Below, piece by piece: positions 1 through 13,007 of a DNA stretch of 64,000 nt (position 1 is the first letter of the stretch; every line of letters begins with the position of its first letter). Origin of the DNA: Astropecten irregularis. Taxonomy: Eukaryota; Echinodermata; Asteroidea; Paxillosida; Astropectinidae. Under the pieces are notes generated by a model. The model did no database searches and was not told where the DNA came from. It was given only the letters and a program-made list of their open reading frames with translations. The stretch lies in contig OZ020251.1 of the NCBI GenBank assembly GCA_963971285.1, positions 7,936,001 through 8,000,000 of the forward strand, written 5' to 3'. The translations under genes were made by a program, and so were the position numbers.

Positions 1-820
1 AAAGGAAGTGATGCATAGACTTGAATCAAGTCCGTAATTGAGCATTCGATAAAGGTCATGGTAGGATCGAAACGTGTGAGGCCCTCCTTTAATACTCCAA
101 CCATTTTTATAAATTTCAGGTCTCTATTTTGGTTTATGAGCACGGGCCAATTTCATAAGACTGTTAAGCAAACAAATTTTCTTAGCACAAAAATGTCTCG
201 CCCAATAAAATAAACCACCATTAAAAATTCCATTTGATATTCATGGTAAGCGAACAACAGCCAAAGAACAACTACAAGTGATACACAACACGTGGAAATT
301 TGTTTTTATTATTATTATTTTGCTTTTATTAAGGCAGAAATGTCATGCTTAGCAAATTTTTGTGCTTAACAGTTTTATGAAATTGGCCCCAGTTGGCAGC
401 AGTTTATTAATATCTGTTTCAATGTCAACAATCATTGTACAGCATTTCATTAAAACAACTCATTGTTTCTCCTCCGTGGTCTATCAACCGGAATGAACTC
501 CGAAACTGTACCCTCTAGAAGTGGCACTCCATGAACGTCACATAAAGAAATCTGGATTTGCAATGCTTTTGTATCAACTGAAGCCAAGGGTGGAAGCTGT
601 GTTCGATATCACATTTCGATATTTCGCAAAAAGAAAAAATTATAACACAATAAATTATGCATATGAGTAATATGCAGAATATAAACCAATGGCAGACATA
701 CCTGGGGACATCAACTTACTTTAACCACTATACTCAAGTTTAATAGTCGTATGTACTTTAATTAGAAAGAGTTAATTAATAATGAGCTATTTTACTTCCA
801 AGCATTGCCATAATTAGACA
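1..820. repeat. Duplicated segment, left copy (recurs at 35.1-35.6 kb)
   Basis: This stretch matches 35095-35580 over most of its length. Shared landmarks include a run of 'ggtttatgagca', 'cagcagtttattaat', 'tatcaaccggaatgaact' and 'tgttcgatatcacatttcg'. Its last 200 bases also match 36300-36510. The left copy holds an extra inserted element (144-390) that the 35-kb copy lacks. No gene is visible in it. Confidence 0.75.
144..390. mobile_element. Short non-autonomous element with GGGCCAATTTCAT ends
   Basis: The left end GGGCCAATTTCAT is mirrored by ATGAAATTGGCCC at the right end. No coding capacity is seen. The paralogous segment at 35228 has an uninterrupted sequence at the same point, so it serves as an empty site. 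Relatives occur at 49385, 60932 and 62538. Confidence 0.7.
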
Positions 821-1096
821 TGAAGTCCAGTATTCAAATTATTTGTAAAGTACGGTTGATACTACGAACTGCGAAGTGAAGCTCACTTGACGCATTCTAA
901 ACAATTGGAAGGAATGTTCATATAATTATGCCCTACGTCTTGCAAATTTTTATTGGAAATATCCAGAAGTCGACAGAGAAGGGGTATAACATAATGATGA
1001 TAAGCTAAATGATAATTCGCATATGTCATTCAGAAATTAATTGACGAAATGACAAAAAGCATCTAAAGAGACGGGAAGAATGTATTTTTAGTTATT

Positions 1097-1365
1097 AAAG
1101 GAACAATCACACTTTGGTTGAATACCTACACAGATTGGTCTTCACAGATTAACATGCAACTTATACCGAAAAGGGTGAAACCAATGACCAAAACAATGTT
1201 GATCTTTTAAAGATTAAAAATAACGGTTAAAAGATTTTAAAATGACTTTTTACTGTTATTTCCAAATGTGCCACCCAATTTCACAGATGACTTTTATTGT
1301 ATCTTTCTTGATATTTTTTTCCCATGAATCTGCATTTCTTTGACCAAAAATGTGATATTACCTTT
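1097..1365 (+). repeat. Diverged copy of family A (ends ...TATCATACTTTGG)
   Basis: This is an old copy of the about 340-bp element family described at 60244-60569. It shares internal landmarks such as 'gaccaaaacaatgttgatctttt' in shortened form, 'cccatgaatctgcatttctt' and the closing 'gatattaccttt'. The stretches on either side (820-1096 and 1366-2191) show nothing else I can name. Confidence 0.6.
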
Positions 1366-2191
1366 AACAATAATTTGCATGAAACATTTGATTAATTATG
1401 TAACGACGTGCTCACCGACTGAAAACGTTGCGTTGTTTGAAATATTACCAATGCCAGGCATACGTTAATGGCATGTATGCATATCGCTCTCGACAAAAAG
1501 TCTTCATAATTATTATTAGGTTCAGATCGCCTTATTGTTAAAATTGCTACCCACACAAACACAAAAAAAACATCCGTTTGATGTGGTCAAGGTCTTCCTT
1601 TATTTCCTTCTACAGGATACAGTACCACTACGATACAGTGCATTGATGGTATCGAAGGGACACTGGAGTAGGCCTTACTGCTTTTACTGTAATACTATTA
1701 TACGTGTACAAAATAAAATAAAACAACCCATTTCCAATCCTTGCACATGTCGTTATTCTCGCTTGCGGTGTTGATATAATCTATTTTTTTTTTATAGGCA
1801 GTTGCACATTGTGCTTGGTTCGAAGGGTCGAAGTGAGTTACTGCGTGCTGCACGCTGAGGAGTTTGCTACATATTATTTTGTCGGTTGGAATAATGAAAT
1901 AAAAAATATATATGTTGAAGGAGGTTTGGTGCTCCAATGACCTGTTTTTTCGATATGGATGTACTTTATCACCATTGTGGAATTCAGTGTATTTTGAAGC
2001 TGCACCAGGCCCGTTGGTGTGCTGGTTTTGTTAAGGCCATGAAAGCAATATGGTTGTGAAATGAAAGTTGGGACCAGACACCTTTTGATAAACAGAAGCT
2101 TTTTAATTCAGTTCAAGATTATGTTATATCCTTGCAAATATGATCATAATAATGAAAGCAAGTGTTTACCAGGTGAAAGTTCTGTGTATAC

Positions 2192-3441
2192 AAACTATAT
2201 GCATATTATGAATTGAAAAATAGATCAAGATCTAAATTTTGAGAATGTGTAGGAAAAAGAAAAGAAAAAAAAACCTTGAAGTGCACGTTCAAAATCGACA
2301 CACGCGCTGACGAGAGACCGACTCTATTTATTTTCATTGGCCTTACTGATGGGATAACGATAGAAATAGCTTTCTCTAAAGGTACCCCCATACATTTGTG
2401 TTTGATCATAAACACAAATCTAAAAGACTGCTTGATAGCAAGATATAAAAAATAACAGTAATCATCATGGGAAAGTATTCCCTTCGTGACTATTTTTCCC
2501 GTTGATAAGGAATTAATTCACAATCGTGTCCAAAACAAATTTCCAAAAAGCCGTCTGTATAGGCTTGCAGTCGACTATATTACCCACTGTAAAATTTACT
2601 GAGTATGAGGCATTATTTTTCTCAGCGATTAAAAGGAGTTTTTGCTCTTGGGTTTTGTCAGTAAAAATTCCAGTAATATTTGTTAGTACATTTACTTAAT
2701 ATCATTAAGATTAAAAAATAGAACACGGATCTTTTGTAAGGAAACCATTATAATGGTAAATATTGAATATAACAGAACAATTATTTTTATCCTTTCCAGT
2801 TTATTATCAGTTGAAAATGTTAATGATTTTGCTGGCTCTTGCCTTAATTTTATGTACTTCAAATAATTTTGCAAGCCTCGTTACAAGACGATAATGGGCG
2901 AGGGAAAGGCGTCGGCACAAAACACTTTTCGATATCACTGAAAACTGTTCCAAGGCGTAATAAAGCATTGGATCGCAAGACGCTACGCGACATGTCAGTA
3001 TCTTAGCGAAATATTTTAATTAGCTTGACGGTACACAGCCTGGGTCAAACGGATGCTCTTTGTTGCTCTCATATAGAGTATACCAAAGCCATTATCGGTT
3101 GTGTGATGAAATCAATACCTGCGGGTTCAGTTTTGTCAACTATGCCTTTAAAATTAATTTTGATAAAATGCAACGGACAGCAAAATATGAAGGTTTATTG
3201 TCATGTCGCTACTGCGAAGGTTTAGAGGAAATTTAACGTTGGTGTGTATTTAATATTTAGCTACGTCAAGATGAGCTCACTTACCAGTGCGCTGCTACAT
3301 CGTTCATTAAATTAAAAACTCTCACAACGGAATACTTCATTTACTATAATCAATATAATTTCGTATCATTTTGGTTACATGCCTTTAAAATTATGTTTAA
3401 CGCGCTAAATAAACTCGCGATATAATAAATCTATAATAATA
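2192..3441. repeat. 1.25-kb tandem duplication, unit 1
   Basis: The sequence from 'aaactatatgcatattatg' at 2192 begins again at 3442, a period of 1250 bases, and the two units stay alignable to their ends with scattered differences. Each unit holds small open frames (for example 3025-3225), but they do not stay parallel between units and resemble nothing I know. Confidence 0.85.
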
Positions 3442-4686
3442 AAACTATATGCATATTATGAATTGAAAAATAGATCAAGATCTAAATTTTGAGAATGTGT
3501 AGGAAAAAGAAAATAAAAACATTGAAGTGCACGTTCAAAATCAACACACGCGATGACGAGAGACCGACTGTATGTAATTTCAATGGCCTAACTGATGGGA
3601 TAACGATCGAAATAGCTTTTTCTAAAGGTACCCTCATACATTTGTGTTTGATCATAAACACAAATCTAAAAGACTGCTTGATAGCACGATATAAAAATTA
3701 CCAGTAATCGACATGGGAAAGTATTCACTTCGTGAAATTTTTTCCCCTTGATAAGGAATTAATTCAAAATCGTGTCCAAAACAAATTTCCAAAATGCCGC
3801 ATGTAGGCTTGCAGTCGACTATAATAGCCACTGTAAAATTTACTGAGTATGAGGCAATAATTTTCTCAGCGAATAAACGAGTTTTTGCTCTTAGGGTTTT
3901 GTCAGTAAAAATTCCAGTAATATTTGTCAGTACATTTACTTAATATCATAAACAAAAGAAAAATAGAACACGGATCTTTCGTAAGGAAACCTTTATAATG
4001 GTCAATATTGAATATACCTGAACAATTATTTTTTTATCCTTTCCAGTTTATTATCAGTTGAAAATGTTAATGATTTTGGTGGCTTTTGCCTTAATTTTAT
4101 GTACTTCAAATATTTTTGCAAGCCACGCCAAAAGACAATAATGGGCGAGGGAAAGGCGTAGGCACAAAACACTTTTCGATATCACTGAAAACTGTTCCAT
4201 TGCGTAATAAAGCATTGGGTCGCAAAACGCTAAGCGACATGTCAGTATCTCAGCGAAATGTTCTAATTAGCTTGACGGTACACAACCTGGGTCAAACGAA
4301 GGCTCTTTGTTGCTCTCATATAGTGTATACCAAGGCCATTATCGTTTGTGTGATGAAATCAATACCTGCGGGTTCAGTTTTGGCAACTGTGCCTTTAAAA
4401 TTAATTTTGATACAATGCGTAATTTAACGGACAGCAAAATGTGAAGGTTTATTGTCTTGCCGCTACTGCGGAGGTTAAGAGGAAATTTAACGTTGGTGTG
4501 TATTAAATATTTAGCTACGTCAAGATGAGCTCACTTACCAGTGCGCTGCTACATCGTTCATTAAATTAAAAACTCTCACAACGGAATATTTCACTTATAT
4601 AATCAATATAATTTCGTATCATTTCGGTTACATGCCTTTAAAATTATGTTTAACGCGCTAAATGAACTCGCGATATAATAAATTTA
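3442..4686. repeat. 1.25-kb tandem duplication, unit 2
   Basis: This is the second unit of the tandem pair. It ends at 'gcgatataataaattta', where unit 1 ends at 'gcgatataataaatcta'. Nearly the whole unit aligns with unit 1 by eye, with only point differences and small indels, so the duplication is fairly recent. No recognisable gene is present. Confidence 0.85.
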
Positions 4687-5199
4687 AAGGACAGTAAAAA
4701 TAAACGTCATGGCGACGAGCGAGCAGCTGGTACCCGCTACTAAGAACGAGGAGTCGTTATTAAAATTATGACCACAGTGCTTTATCACCTAGATTACTGT
4801 AAATGGATTTGACAATCGTAATAAAAATATCTCAAAGCATCAGCACGTCATTTTCCCTTCCCCTTCGTTTTCCTGGTTCCTTTCCTCCCCCTCTCCCCCA
4901 TCTTTATCTTTCTTTGTTTTTTTTTGCATCCCAATTTGTGTACTTCTCCGTCCGAATGCATGAAGTCGGGGGGGGGGGGGTGGCTCCACCTGTCCTTCCC
5001 CAACCCCACTACCTACGCTACTGCACAAACAACCAAATATAAAAGACCAACCATAATAACAGAGGTCCATGCGGTGTTCAAGCACACGCAAAGCCATTGA
5101 GATGGTTACCAAATACTAAGGAGCGGGAACCAGGAACCGGTGAAGAAAAACCTGAACCTGGTTGGTGGTCTGGTTGGTCAAATGTCAGATATGGTATGG
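4687..5199. other. Gene-free spacer upstream of the PAN-discoidin gene
   Basis: This contains a pyrimidine-rich run (4855-4925) and a G homopolymer near 4969-4981. From about 5050 onward there is partial similarity to 35975-36085, such as 'gaccaaccat' and 'aagcgggatcc/aggagcggga', so part of the host promoter region is included in the downstream duplication. No gene is seen. Confidence 0.5.
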
Positions 5200-5393
5200 G
5201 GTTATAATATATATATCAAAGGCTGGTTAATTGACGTCACGGTGCTATTATCGCACCCGTTTGTCATGTAAGGGAGTGGCTTGTTACTTGTATTTTTCTG
5301 ATTGGTTGGTGGTTGCTTGTGCCGCGAAACAGGTATAGGGCACGGTTGCGTTTATAACCAGACGTACGGTGAATATTGTTTCTAGTGGTTTGA
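5200..5393 (+). promoter_or_regulatory. Putative promoter of the PAN-discoidin gene
   Basis: The stretch before the first exon holds a TATA-like run (TTATAATATATATAT, about 5202-5216), a perfect palindromic CRE-type site TGACGTCA (5232-5239), an inverted CCAAT box (ATTGG at 5301) and TTTATAACC near 5351. These are plausible core-promoter elements, but the transcription start cannot be read from sequence. Confidence 0.4.
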
Positions 5394-5525
5394 ATGAGTC
5401 GAGGTAAACGATTGTTGAAAGACTCTCCTGCGAACGGACGTTCCACTTTCCTGACAAAATTGTTTAAACTTGTAAACCGCCTTTACTGCCCTTGGAGGAA
5501 AATCGTAAATAAAACTTTCTTTAAA

Positions 5526-5880
5526 ATGGAATACGTCAATTATCTCATTGCCTTCTTGAAAATTATCATCTCTATTGCTGCCGCCGAATTAAACATGCCG
5601 TCTTGTCAACCTGTGGCAAGACAGCAGCAAATGCGACAGGGTTACAACCATCAGTTTTACCGCGGCCCAAAGCCTGATCTTGTCTATCGTGGAACTGGGA
5701 GTGCCTATCGCAATGGCACCACCGGCTCCTATCTGACGTGTGCCGGGATGTGTCTGCGGGATGATGCCTGCAAATCGTTCAGTTTCTGTCACGATGAGAA
5801 GCGCTGTGAGCTGAACGCAGCGGTCTTCTCCGACGTGACTGACCTGCTTTACATGATAGGCTGCCAGTACTTCCAAGAAG
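5526..5880 (+). CDS. PAN-discoidin gene, exon 1 (signal peptide and PAN/apple-like domain)
   Basis: The exon encodes the signal peptide and six-cysteine PAN-like region, and ends CAA GAA G before GTGTGC. One base carries over and joins AG of exon 2 to give Glu. A decayed copy of this exon lies at 36118-36280. Confidence 0.82.
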
Positions 5881-8800
5881 GTGTGCATTTTCCTCTCACT
5901 ATCAACCAATAAAATTGAACTCTGGCAATTATGTAATCGTTTTTAATTTCAAAATCCCTCCAAAAACTCGTCTAAGACATAAAGCAGTATAACAATTGTA
6001 GAGGGATTCGATGTATAGAACATTTCTAGTGACATCAAACTGATTTACCTACTATACTTTCGTGTCTCAGGATGATCCTTATGGAAGCAGATTGTTAACC
6101 CTTCATGATTTAGAAATTTTTGTGATATAGTCAATATCTGTTATCTGTTTTCGTTGCGTACCGCTCTTTATAACAGAAAAATATTAAAGGTAAGTACAAA
6201 AAAGCTAAGGTAATTTCATACTTTGGTAGCATACCGAAATATAAATCTTCACAGATTTACCTATAACTTACCGGGTATAAAGATGGTAATGGTAGAAACA
6301 TATCATTAAAATACATGAAAAAGTGTACTTATCCAGAAAAGAGTAAAACCAGTTACCAAAGTTATTTTTGATGTTTTAAAAATAAAAAAAAGAGAAAAGA
6401 CTTCTGAAATAATCTCACAGTTTTTCACTGTTTTCTCAAAAAGTGGGCTTTGTGTGGGACTGAAATTTCAACAGATGACTGTTAATTTCTTGATACTTTT
6501 GCCCATGTATGTGTAGTTCTCTGACAAAAACCAAAGGATGATAAAATTATTACCTTTCACTAATTAAACGCTACGTAGGTATAGGAAAAAATAGTTCCTG
6601 GTCAAAATATACAGTAAAATGTTCCTGCCTGACTTACATTTTTTCCAGAAAAGAGTAAAACCAATTCAAAGGCCCCCAAAATGCTCAAACCGTTCATCAA
6701 TGCTAAACTAGAGAGTATGCGTTGCGTATTATTATTGTGAACAATCTGGTTTATGTAGACAGGTGGTCTTCACCTACATAATGATCGTACGCGTATTTAG
6801 TGAAAGTCTCGTCGTCTTTGCGTTTTTAAACAAACGGCTATTCTTTTCTATTCCTGCTTCTTTTCTTAAAAGATTCGTAAATAAACTATATTTACTATTG
6901 ATCACAGGATTATACTTTGATAATAATTTGAATTTCTTCAATTTAATTTAGCGACCTAGCTTTTGCGATTTAAAAAAGACATTTTATATGTATTTTATTG
7001 TAGGAACAAAGACTTACTTTTTAGCCAATTTATTTGCGGCCACTTTCTCCTTTTCAATAGATGTAGTTGGTTGATATTTTAATAGGTTTGTCGATTAAAA
7101 CTTATTTAGGACCTAAAAATTAATTTTTGTATAAAGTTGGAATGCACGCGCCACGCTACACACTCATATACATAAAAGCCAAATCAATAAAATTAGGCAA
7201 GGAAAATACAAGTATAAAATCGCTTTCTTAAAATATTTTGAGATATATGGAGTAAAGCACACGGGAATGAAATATCACGGTGATAAAAAAAAACTGTCAT
7301 TAAAATATTTCTGATCTTGTTTAATTGCACTCCCGAGGACATTATCGTTTTTCTGTGTTATGGTATTCACACGTTGACTTATACACCTGACACATCTAGC
7401 TGCAGCGTGCTCGCTAGGCTCACATTGACCGTCCGTCACGGCCAAACGTACAACCTTGGCCAGGCTTCTTGTCGGTCTTTTGTAAAAACTCCGGATATTG
7501 ACAATATAGTCAGCTAGCATCTATGCTTCACTCGTCCGTCTGCCACGGCCAAACGTGCAGCCATGGCCCGGTTCTAGCGGTTTTGTGTATTCCTTTTGCA
7601 ATTGACACTAACCAGCTGAGCGTTTCCCATAAAAAAATCAACAACATTTTACATCTATTTCCCGACCAAAATCATTTCATATTCATGATTTACTGCGGTA
7701 GCCGCCGCGATATTGGATTCGATTCACCCCGCTGACCCCGGCTAGAACGGTGGCCTGGCGGTGTGGGGTCTGGACTGGTGGGCGAGAGTTTGTGGGTTCG
7801 GGTCCCGCCTGTGCCAGCGCGTGATTTGCTCACGTGCACTCAAAAGCACTCATTCATGAGTTGCATTAATCTATTTCCTGACCAAATGCGTGTGGGAGGC
7901 GGAATGCCCCCTCCCCCAGCACCTGAGTCGAAAACATTTTTCATTGATATTTGTGCTCAGGAATCTCTGTTTCTTTGACAATAGGTATGATATTAACTTC
8001 AAGGACAAGTTGTAAATGAAGATAAACCGGCCTAAATTACCTTTCAGTGTATTCAAACTGCTAATGTAGAAATACTTCAGAATTTCAAATCCTTTGAAAG
8101 ACACTTTCTATAAAAAAAACAACAATATTATTCATGTTAGGAATATAAACGTGATTGCAGATTACATCATTTAAACCTATGCGGCTCATTGAAGTTGGTC
8201 CAGAGGGCCTACGTGACCACAGCCTTATTGCCCAATTAAGGATATTATAAACCAACATCAAGGATGTATTGCAAGCTCAATGTAATCTAAATCGCTCCCT
8301 TTGAATGCATCAATCAGCCGTTCCCGATAGCATTAAATATTCTCGCGTATAGCGACCACTTGCTGCCATTTTTTTTTTACAAACAATCGTTGTCAGTGGA
8401 CATCACCACAGTGATTTCAATGCAAGACGTGAATCATTTATATGCCATGCATAAATTTTAACAAAACGCTAAACTTGCTGTACAAATTGCAGAAATGCCT
8501 GCCCCAAAACGCACGCTGCAAAAAGCCGTTGCGAATTTAAATGCTGCTTGAATAGAATTTTAAATCGAAAGGCGATTCTGTCAAATACGGAGACCCTTAA
8601 GGAACGGGCAAAGAAAAAGTTGCAAAGAGGTTAACAAAAAAAACACGTTACAATTATTTCGTTCCCTCAAATATTATTTCGTTCCCCATCTCGAAATACT
8701 ATTTCGAGGAAACGAAAAAAAAATATTTTGAGGTAATAAAATTGGCTATTTCGAGGGAATTAAATAATTTCGAGGGAACCAAATCGAAATTTCCCTCGAA

Positions 8801-11800
8801 ATAGATTTGCTTATATGGAGCTCTTCAGAAACCATTTCTTTCTTTCTTTCTTTTTGATACAAACTTTGGAAATCGCGGCAAAACCGAACGCCAGCTTTCA
8901 AGGGACAGATGAAATTTAGACCCCAAAAACCTGAGGTTGACTTGAAGTTAAGTGGATATAAATTTCAATGGAAAGACTCCAAACTAAATCAAGAAAACAT
9001 GAATTACCTTTAGACGAAAATACAGCTTTCGGTATTACGCCCCTCATAGTTTTCATAGTTAAATACATATATATTAAATGTTCTCTTAAGAGACCATTGA
9101 TGTTGCTGGTGCTGTTGAAAGTTCCTTTTTGTTTGCCTGTTAATTTGTCTTATTTTGTCCGTATAGCTCATGTCAAGGAATTGAATCGTCTTTCGTGGCA
9201 AATAATGACCAACGAATTTTATTCCGGCTCGGGAAAAAGTTCTGAAACGAGTTATGAAATTGAAATTACACACTAGGTTAGTTAATTCTGAGTCGAGATT
9301 AAGGCTAACATAAAATGCCCTAAAATATACAGGAAAATCCTTGTTGAGGTGCCTTGCAGTTTCTCGCGAAATGGAACGATGCAGGGTTTAAATTGTCCAC
9401 TCATTTGCCGAAAAGGACTGGGAAAACCTAAATTCATTGTTCCGATATATTTTCATTCCCTTGTGACAACAGAGGCACTGGCAGTGTGTTTGAGTCCGGA
9501 GCCTCTGGGCCTTGAAGATGGCTCCATTCCCGGTTATCACATCACTGCGTCCAGTCAATTGAGCAGTATATTGCCTGCTTCTAATGCCCGTCTGAACAAC
9601 AAGCCATATGGCTGGACAGCAGAGTGAGTATAACCGACAAATGATAATGTGCATAAGAGACTCAACGAGTGGAACAAGTCTAATATTTGTAATTACATCA
9701 TCTGTCGACTAATTTAAGGCAACTTTCCTTAATGAAATGGTTGCTGACAATGGTCAGTGAAAAACTGAGACATCAAATAAACCGAAAAATTATTGTGTCA
9801 AGAGGAATTTATGGACTTATATGTCTCCTGATTTCCTGATAATTCATGAAGCGAAGTAAGTCGGCTTGGCATGTAGGTTTTTATATGGTTTTGTATGGTT
9901 TCGCAGTATCAGTCGACTTCATGATTACTTGTTTTGTTTTGTTTTCGCATTATGTTTGCAAGCTAATTGATTAATCGACCTTTCAAAAAATCGATTAATC
10001 TTCGCAACTATATATTCAACACAAGACGACATCTTAGTTTTTACAACTCCGCAAACGATGTTACATTTGGAATATCCACCAGCTAGTTTCAGTGGAAGTC
10101 GACTTGGTAAGATGAATTGGCACAGTCGACATGGTCCCAGTTCGTTTGCATTCGTCGCAATACGTTTTTGCTACATTGGTGTAAGTCGACGTGAACAGTT
10201 TAACGAGCTGACGTGATACGTTATGTATTCATCTGCATAATGAATAGGCGGGGAACTTTCAACCGGCCTCTTTCCATAATCATTTTACCAGAAATTGTGT
10301 AGTTAAGGTGTTAAGGTTTTTGCCGGAAACATCATAAAGTGTCGCTTTGATCACCCCTTTGGTCGGTGAATGAATAAACAACAAATTAACGAAATCACTA
10401 AGTATCCTTCCCCCTAATCAAATGTACATAGATCAACGAGCAATCAATATTTTTACCATTGGCGATTTCACAAAATTGGACTTGACTTAAAATACGTTTT
10501 GACATGTGTTGTCAACTTCAAACCTTAGGACACACAAAGACACGTAAGGGAGAATCTTCAAGTCTTGCTTTGAATCTTATCATAATAGTAATTCTCAGAA
10601 TTCCTGGATCGAGGTGGACCTCGATGGCAGCATGGCAGTGTCTGGTGTCGTAACACAAGGTGGTGGTGGTGGATGGTTTGTGAAGCAGTACAAGATACTC
10701 TACGCAAAGCCGCCCTCTTCGTCTGCCTCTAAATACATGACAGATGCCAACGGAGACGTGAAGGTATATTTTATAAGTAGTATGTGAGGGACATCTCGCG
10801 CCTATTTTTGAGGCGGAAAGAGGCCATTTGAGGAGGAGGATGAGGCGGAAAGAGGCCATTTGAGGAGGAGGATGAGGCGGAAAGAGGCCTTTTTAAGGAG
10901 GAGGGAGGGAGGGTGTGGAGGAGGAGGGAGGGAGTGTTGGTGTTGGTGGTGGCTGAGGCTGTGATGGAGGAGGGATAGGAGGAGGTGGTTGTGTAGTAAT
11001 GGAGGAGTGGGTAGATGAGATGGAAGAGATAGGCGTGGTTGTGGTGACGTCATGGACAAGATGGGACAAGTTGACAAAAGAGGGGAGGTTTTGGTGACGT
11101 CTTGGACAAGATGGGACAAGTTGTGGTGACGTCATGGACAAGATGGGACAAGTCCGCTCTGAACAAAGGCTGGACGAGGACAAGTTAAGACTCGCAATGT
11201 TGTCTCGCGTTCTGATTGGTTAGTTAAATTCCCGAAACATAAAATGTATCGTTGTTCGTGAATGATATAGATGAAGTGTCTGCTTTGCCATCACTGTAGC
11301 TGTTGGTGCTTGAGAAGACCACATCAAATTGAATACGTTGCCAATCGTATATTTTCATAACTGCGGGTTGTGCTCTAAACTCAAGCTATACGAAGTAAAT
11401 GTTGAATATATTTTACTTCAAGTTAATTAAAGAAACAGCGAACTATTAACAGAGCAAGTGATTTTGAACATATTCGATAATCAATACTTGTTCACGCTGA
11501 ACACATTGAACTCAATAGGGTTTTCTTTGTTCCGAATGCTTAATATGAATGGAGTAGCTTTACTCTTATCTGTTTGATCGATGCAGACGGTTCAGTTTGT
11601 TCGCAGTGCACTGTAAGAGATAAAGTACCGAACCAGTCCAGGGAATAAACTCCCAACAGCTCGCTGAACAAAGAAATCTGGCTTGGACAACATATGTTGT
11701 GTCTCAGCTCTAAACCTGTTTTGACTGATGCAGACGGTTCCGCTGTGTATGTACGAGATAAAGTACCGAACCTTCTGGAAATAAACTGCCCACAGCTCGC

Positions 11801-12975
11801 TGCACAGTATAGCATCTGGATTGGACAACATATGTAGTGTCTCTGATCTAACCTGTTTTGACCGATGCAGACGGTTACATTTGTTCGCAGTGTACGTACG
11901 AGTCAAAGTACCCAACCGTCTGGGGAATCAACTTCTACACAGCTCACCGCACTGAGGTATCTGGTTTGGCAACATATGCAGCGTCTCAGCCCTAACATGT
12001 TATGACCATGGAGCTATAGGAAGTTGACCGATGCAGACGGTTCAATTTGTTCGCAGTGTATGTAAACGAGATAAAGTACCAAACTCTAGTCTGGGGAATA
12101 AACACCACAGCTCGCTGGACAAAGGAATCTGGCTTGGACAACACATGTAGAGTCTCAGCACTAAACGTGTTTTGACCGATGCAGGCGGATATATTAGCCC
12201 GCTTTCTATTTTAGGAATAAGGTACCGGATATTCTGTGAAGAAACACAAACGTCCATTGGGTGGTCGAAAAAAATGTTCCACATCCGAACTTGATGTTGA
12301 TATGTTTACAAGTGTCATACTCAATTGTGTTATCAAACATCTACGAGAACTGAGAAATTGGACAAACATCCGGGCATCCGGTGTCTGCTTAAGATCGAGT
12401 AATTAGTTGACAAAACAACAACAACATCTCCACACTTTTCGTCAGACGAACTCATTCGCCAGTCACGTATAAATATACCCCAGTACGATCGGTTGCCACC
12501 AGTCATCGACCAAACTTTGCCACTGTGCACAAGTCTATATACCTGCCATGTCTCAAGACAAATACACTTGGTGTTGGTCTCCGGACCCATCTCTGTCGCA
12601 ACTAGAAGCCATCGCCGATGCCGAAGCAGAGGCATTGAGAGCGGGCAGTGACGGTACTGATTACTTTCAGTGCCACTCTCCCGACCCGACACCATCTGAG
12701 CTGCAAGAAATCTCCCATCTAGAAGATGCATTGACGGCTGGTACGTCTGCCCAAAAGGGAGGTGGTAACACCGAGGTAAGAAGTCTAATTTTTATTATTA
12801 TTATTATTATTTTTTTTTTTTTGGTGTACAAATCAGTATTCTCTTTGCTTGAGCAGCACTGAAATCAAGAATGTTGATATCTTGTCATTTAAATACACGA
12901 ACAATCTATGATACTTGGAAATGATTTAAGTTTTGCTTTCAAAGAAATCGTCTTGAATGGCTAAAACACTGACTG

Positions 12976-13007
<32 letters not shown>

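Larger units (their letters stand above)
5881..9472 (+). other. Intron 1 of the PAN-discoidin gene
   Basis: This is an AT-rich 3.6-kb intron. It holds a family A copy (6206-6567), a partial second piece near 6645-6680, a tRNA-like SINE head (7750-7835), a further fragment with 'ttgatatttgtgctcagg' (about 7940), and a cluster of ATTTCGAGGGAA motifs in both orientations (8655-8815). I see no coding region in it. Confidence 0.6.

Noticed and set aside
5394-5525. Upstream in-frame ATG of the PAN-discoidin gene
   Set aside because: It would place 44 basic residues before a clear signal peptide; kept only as an alternative.
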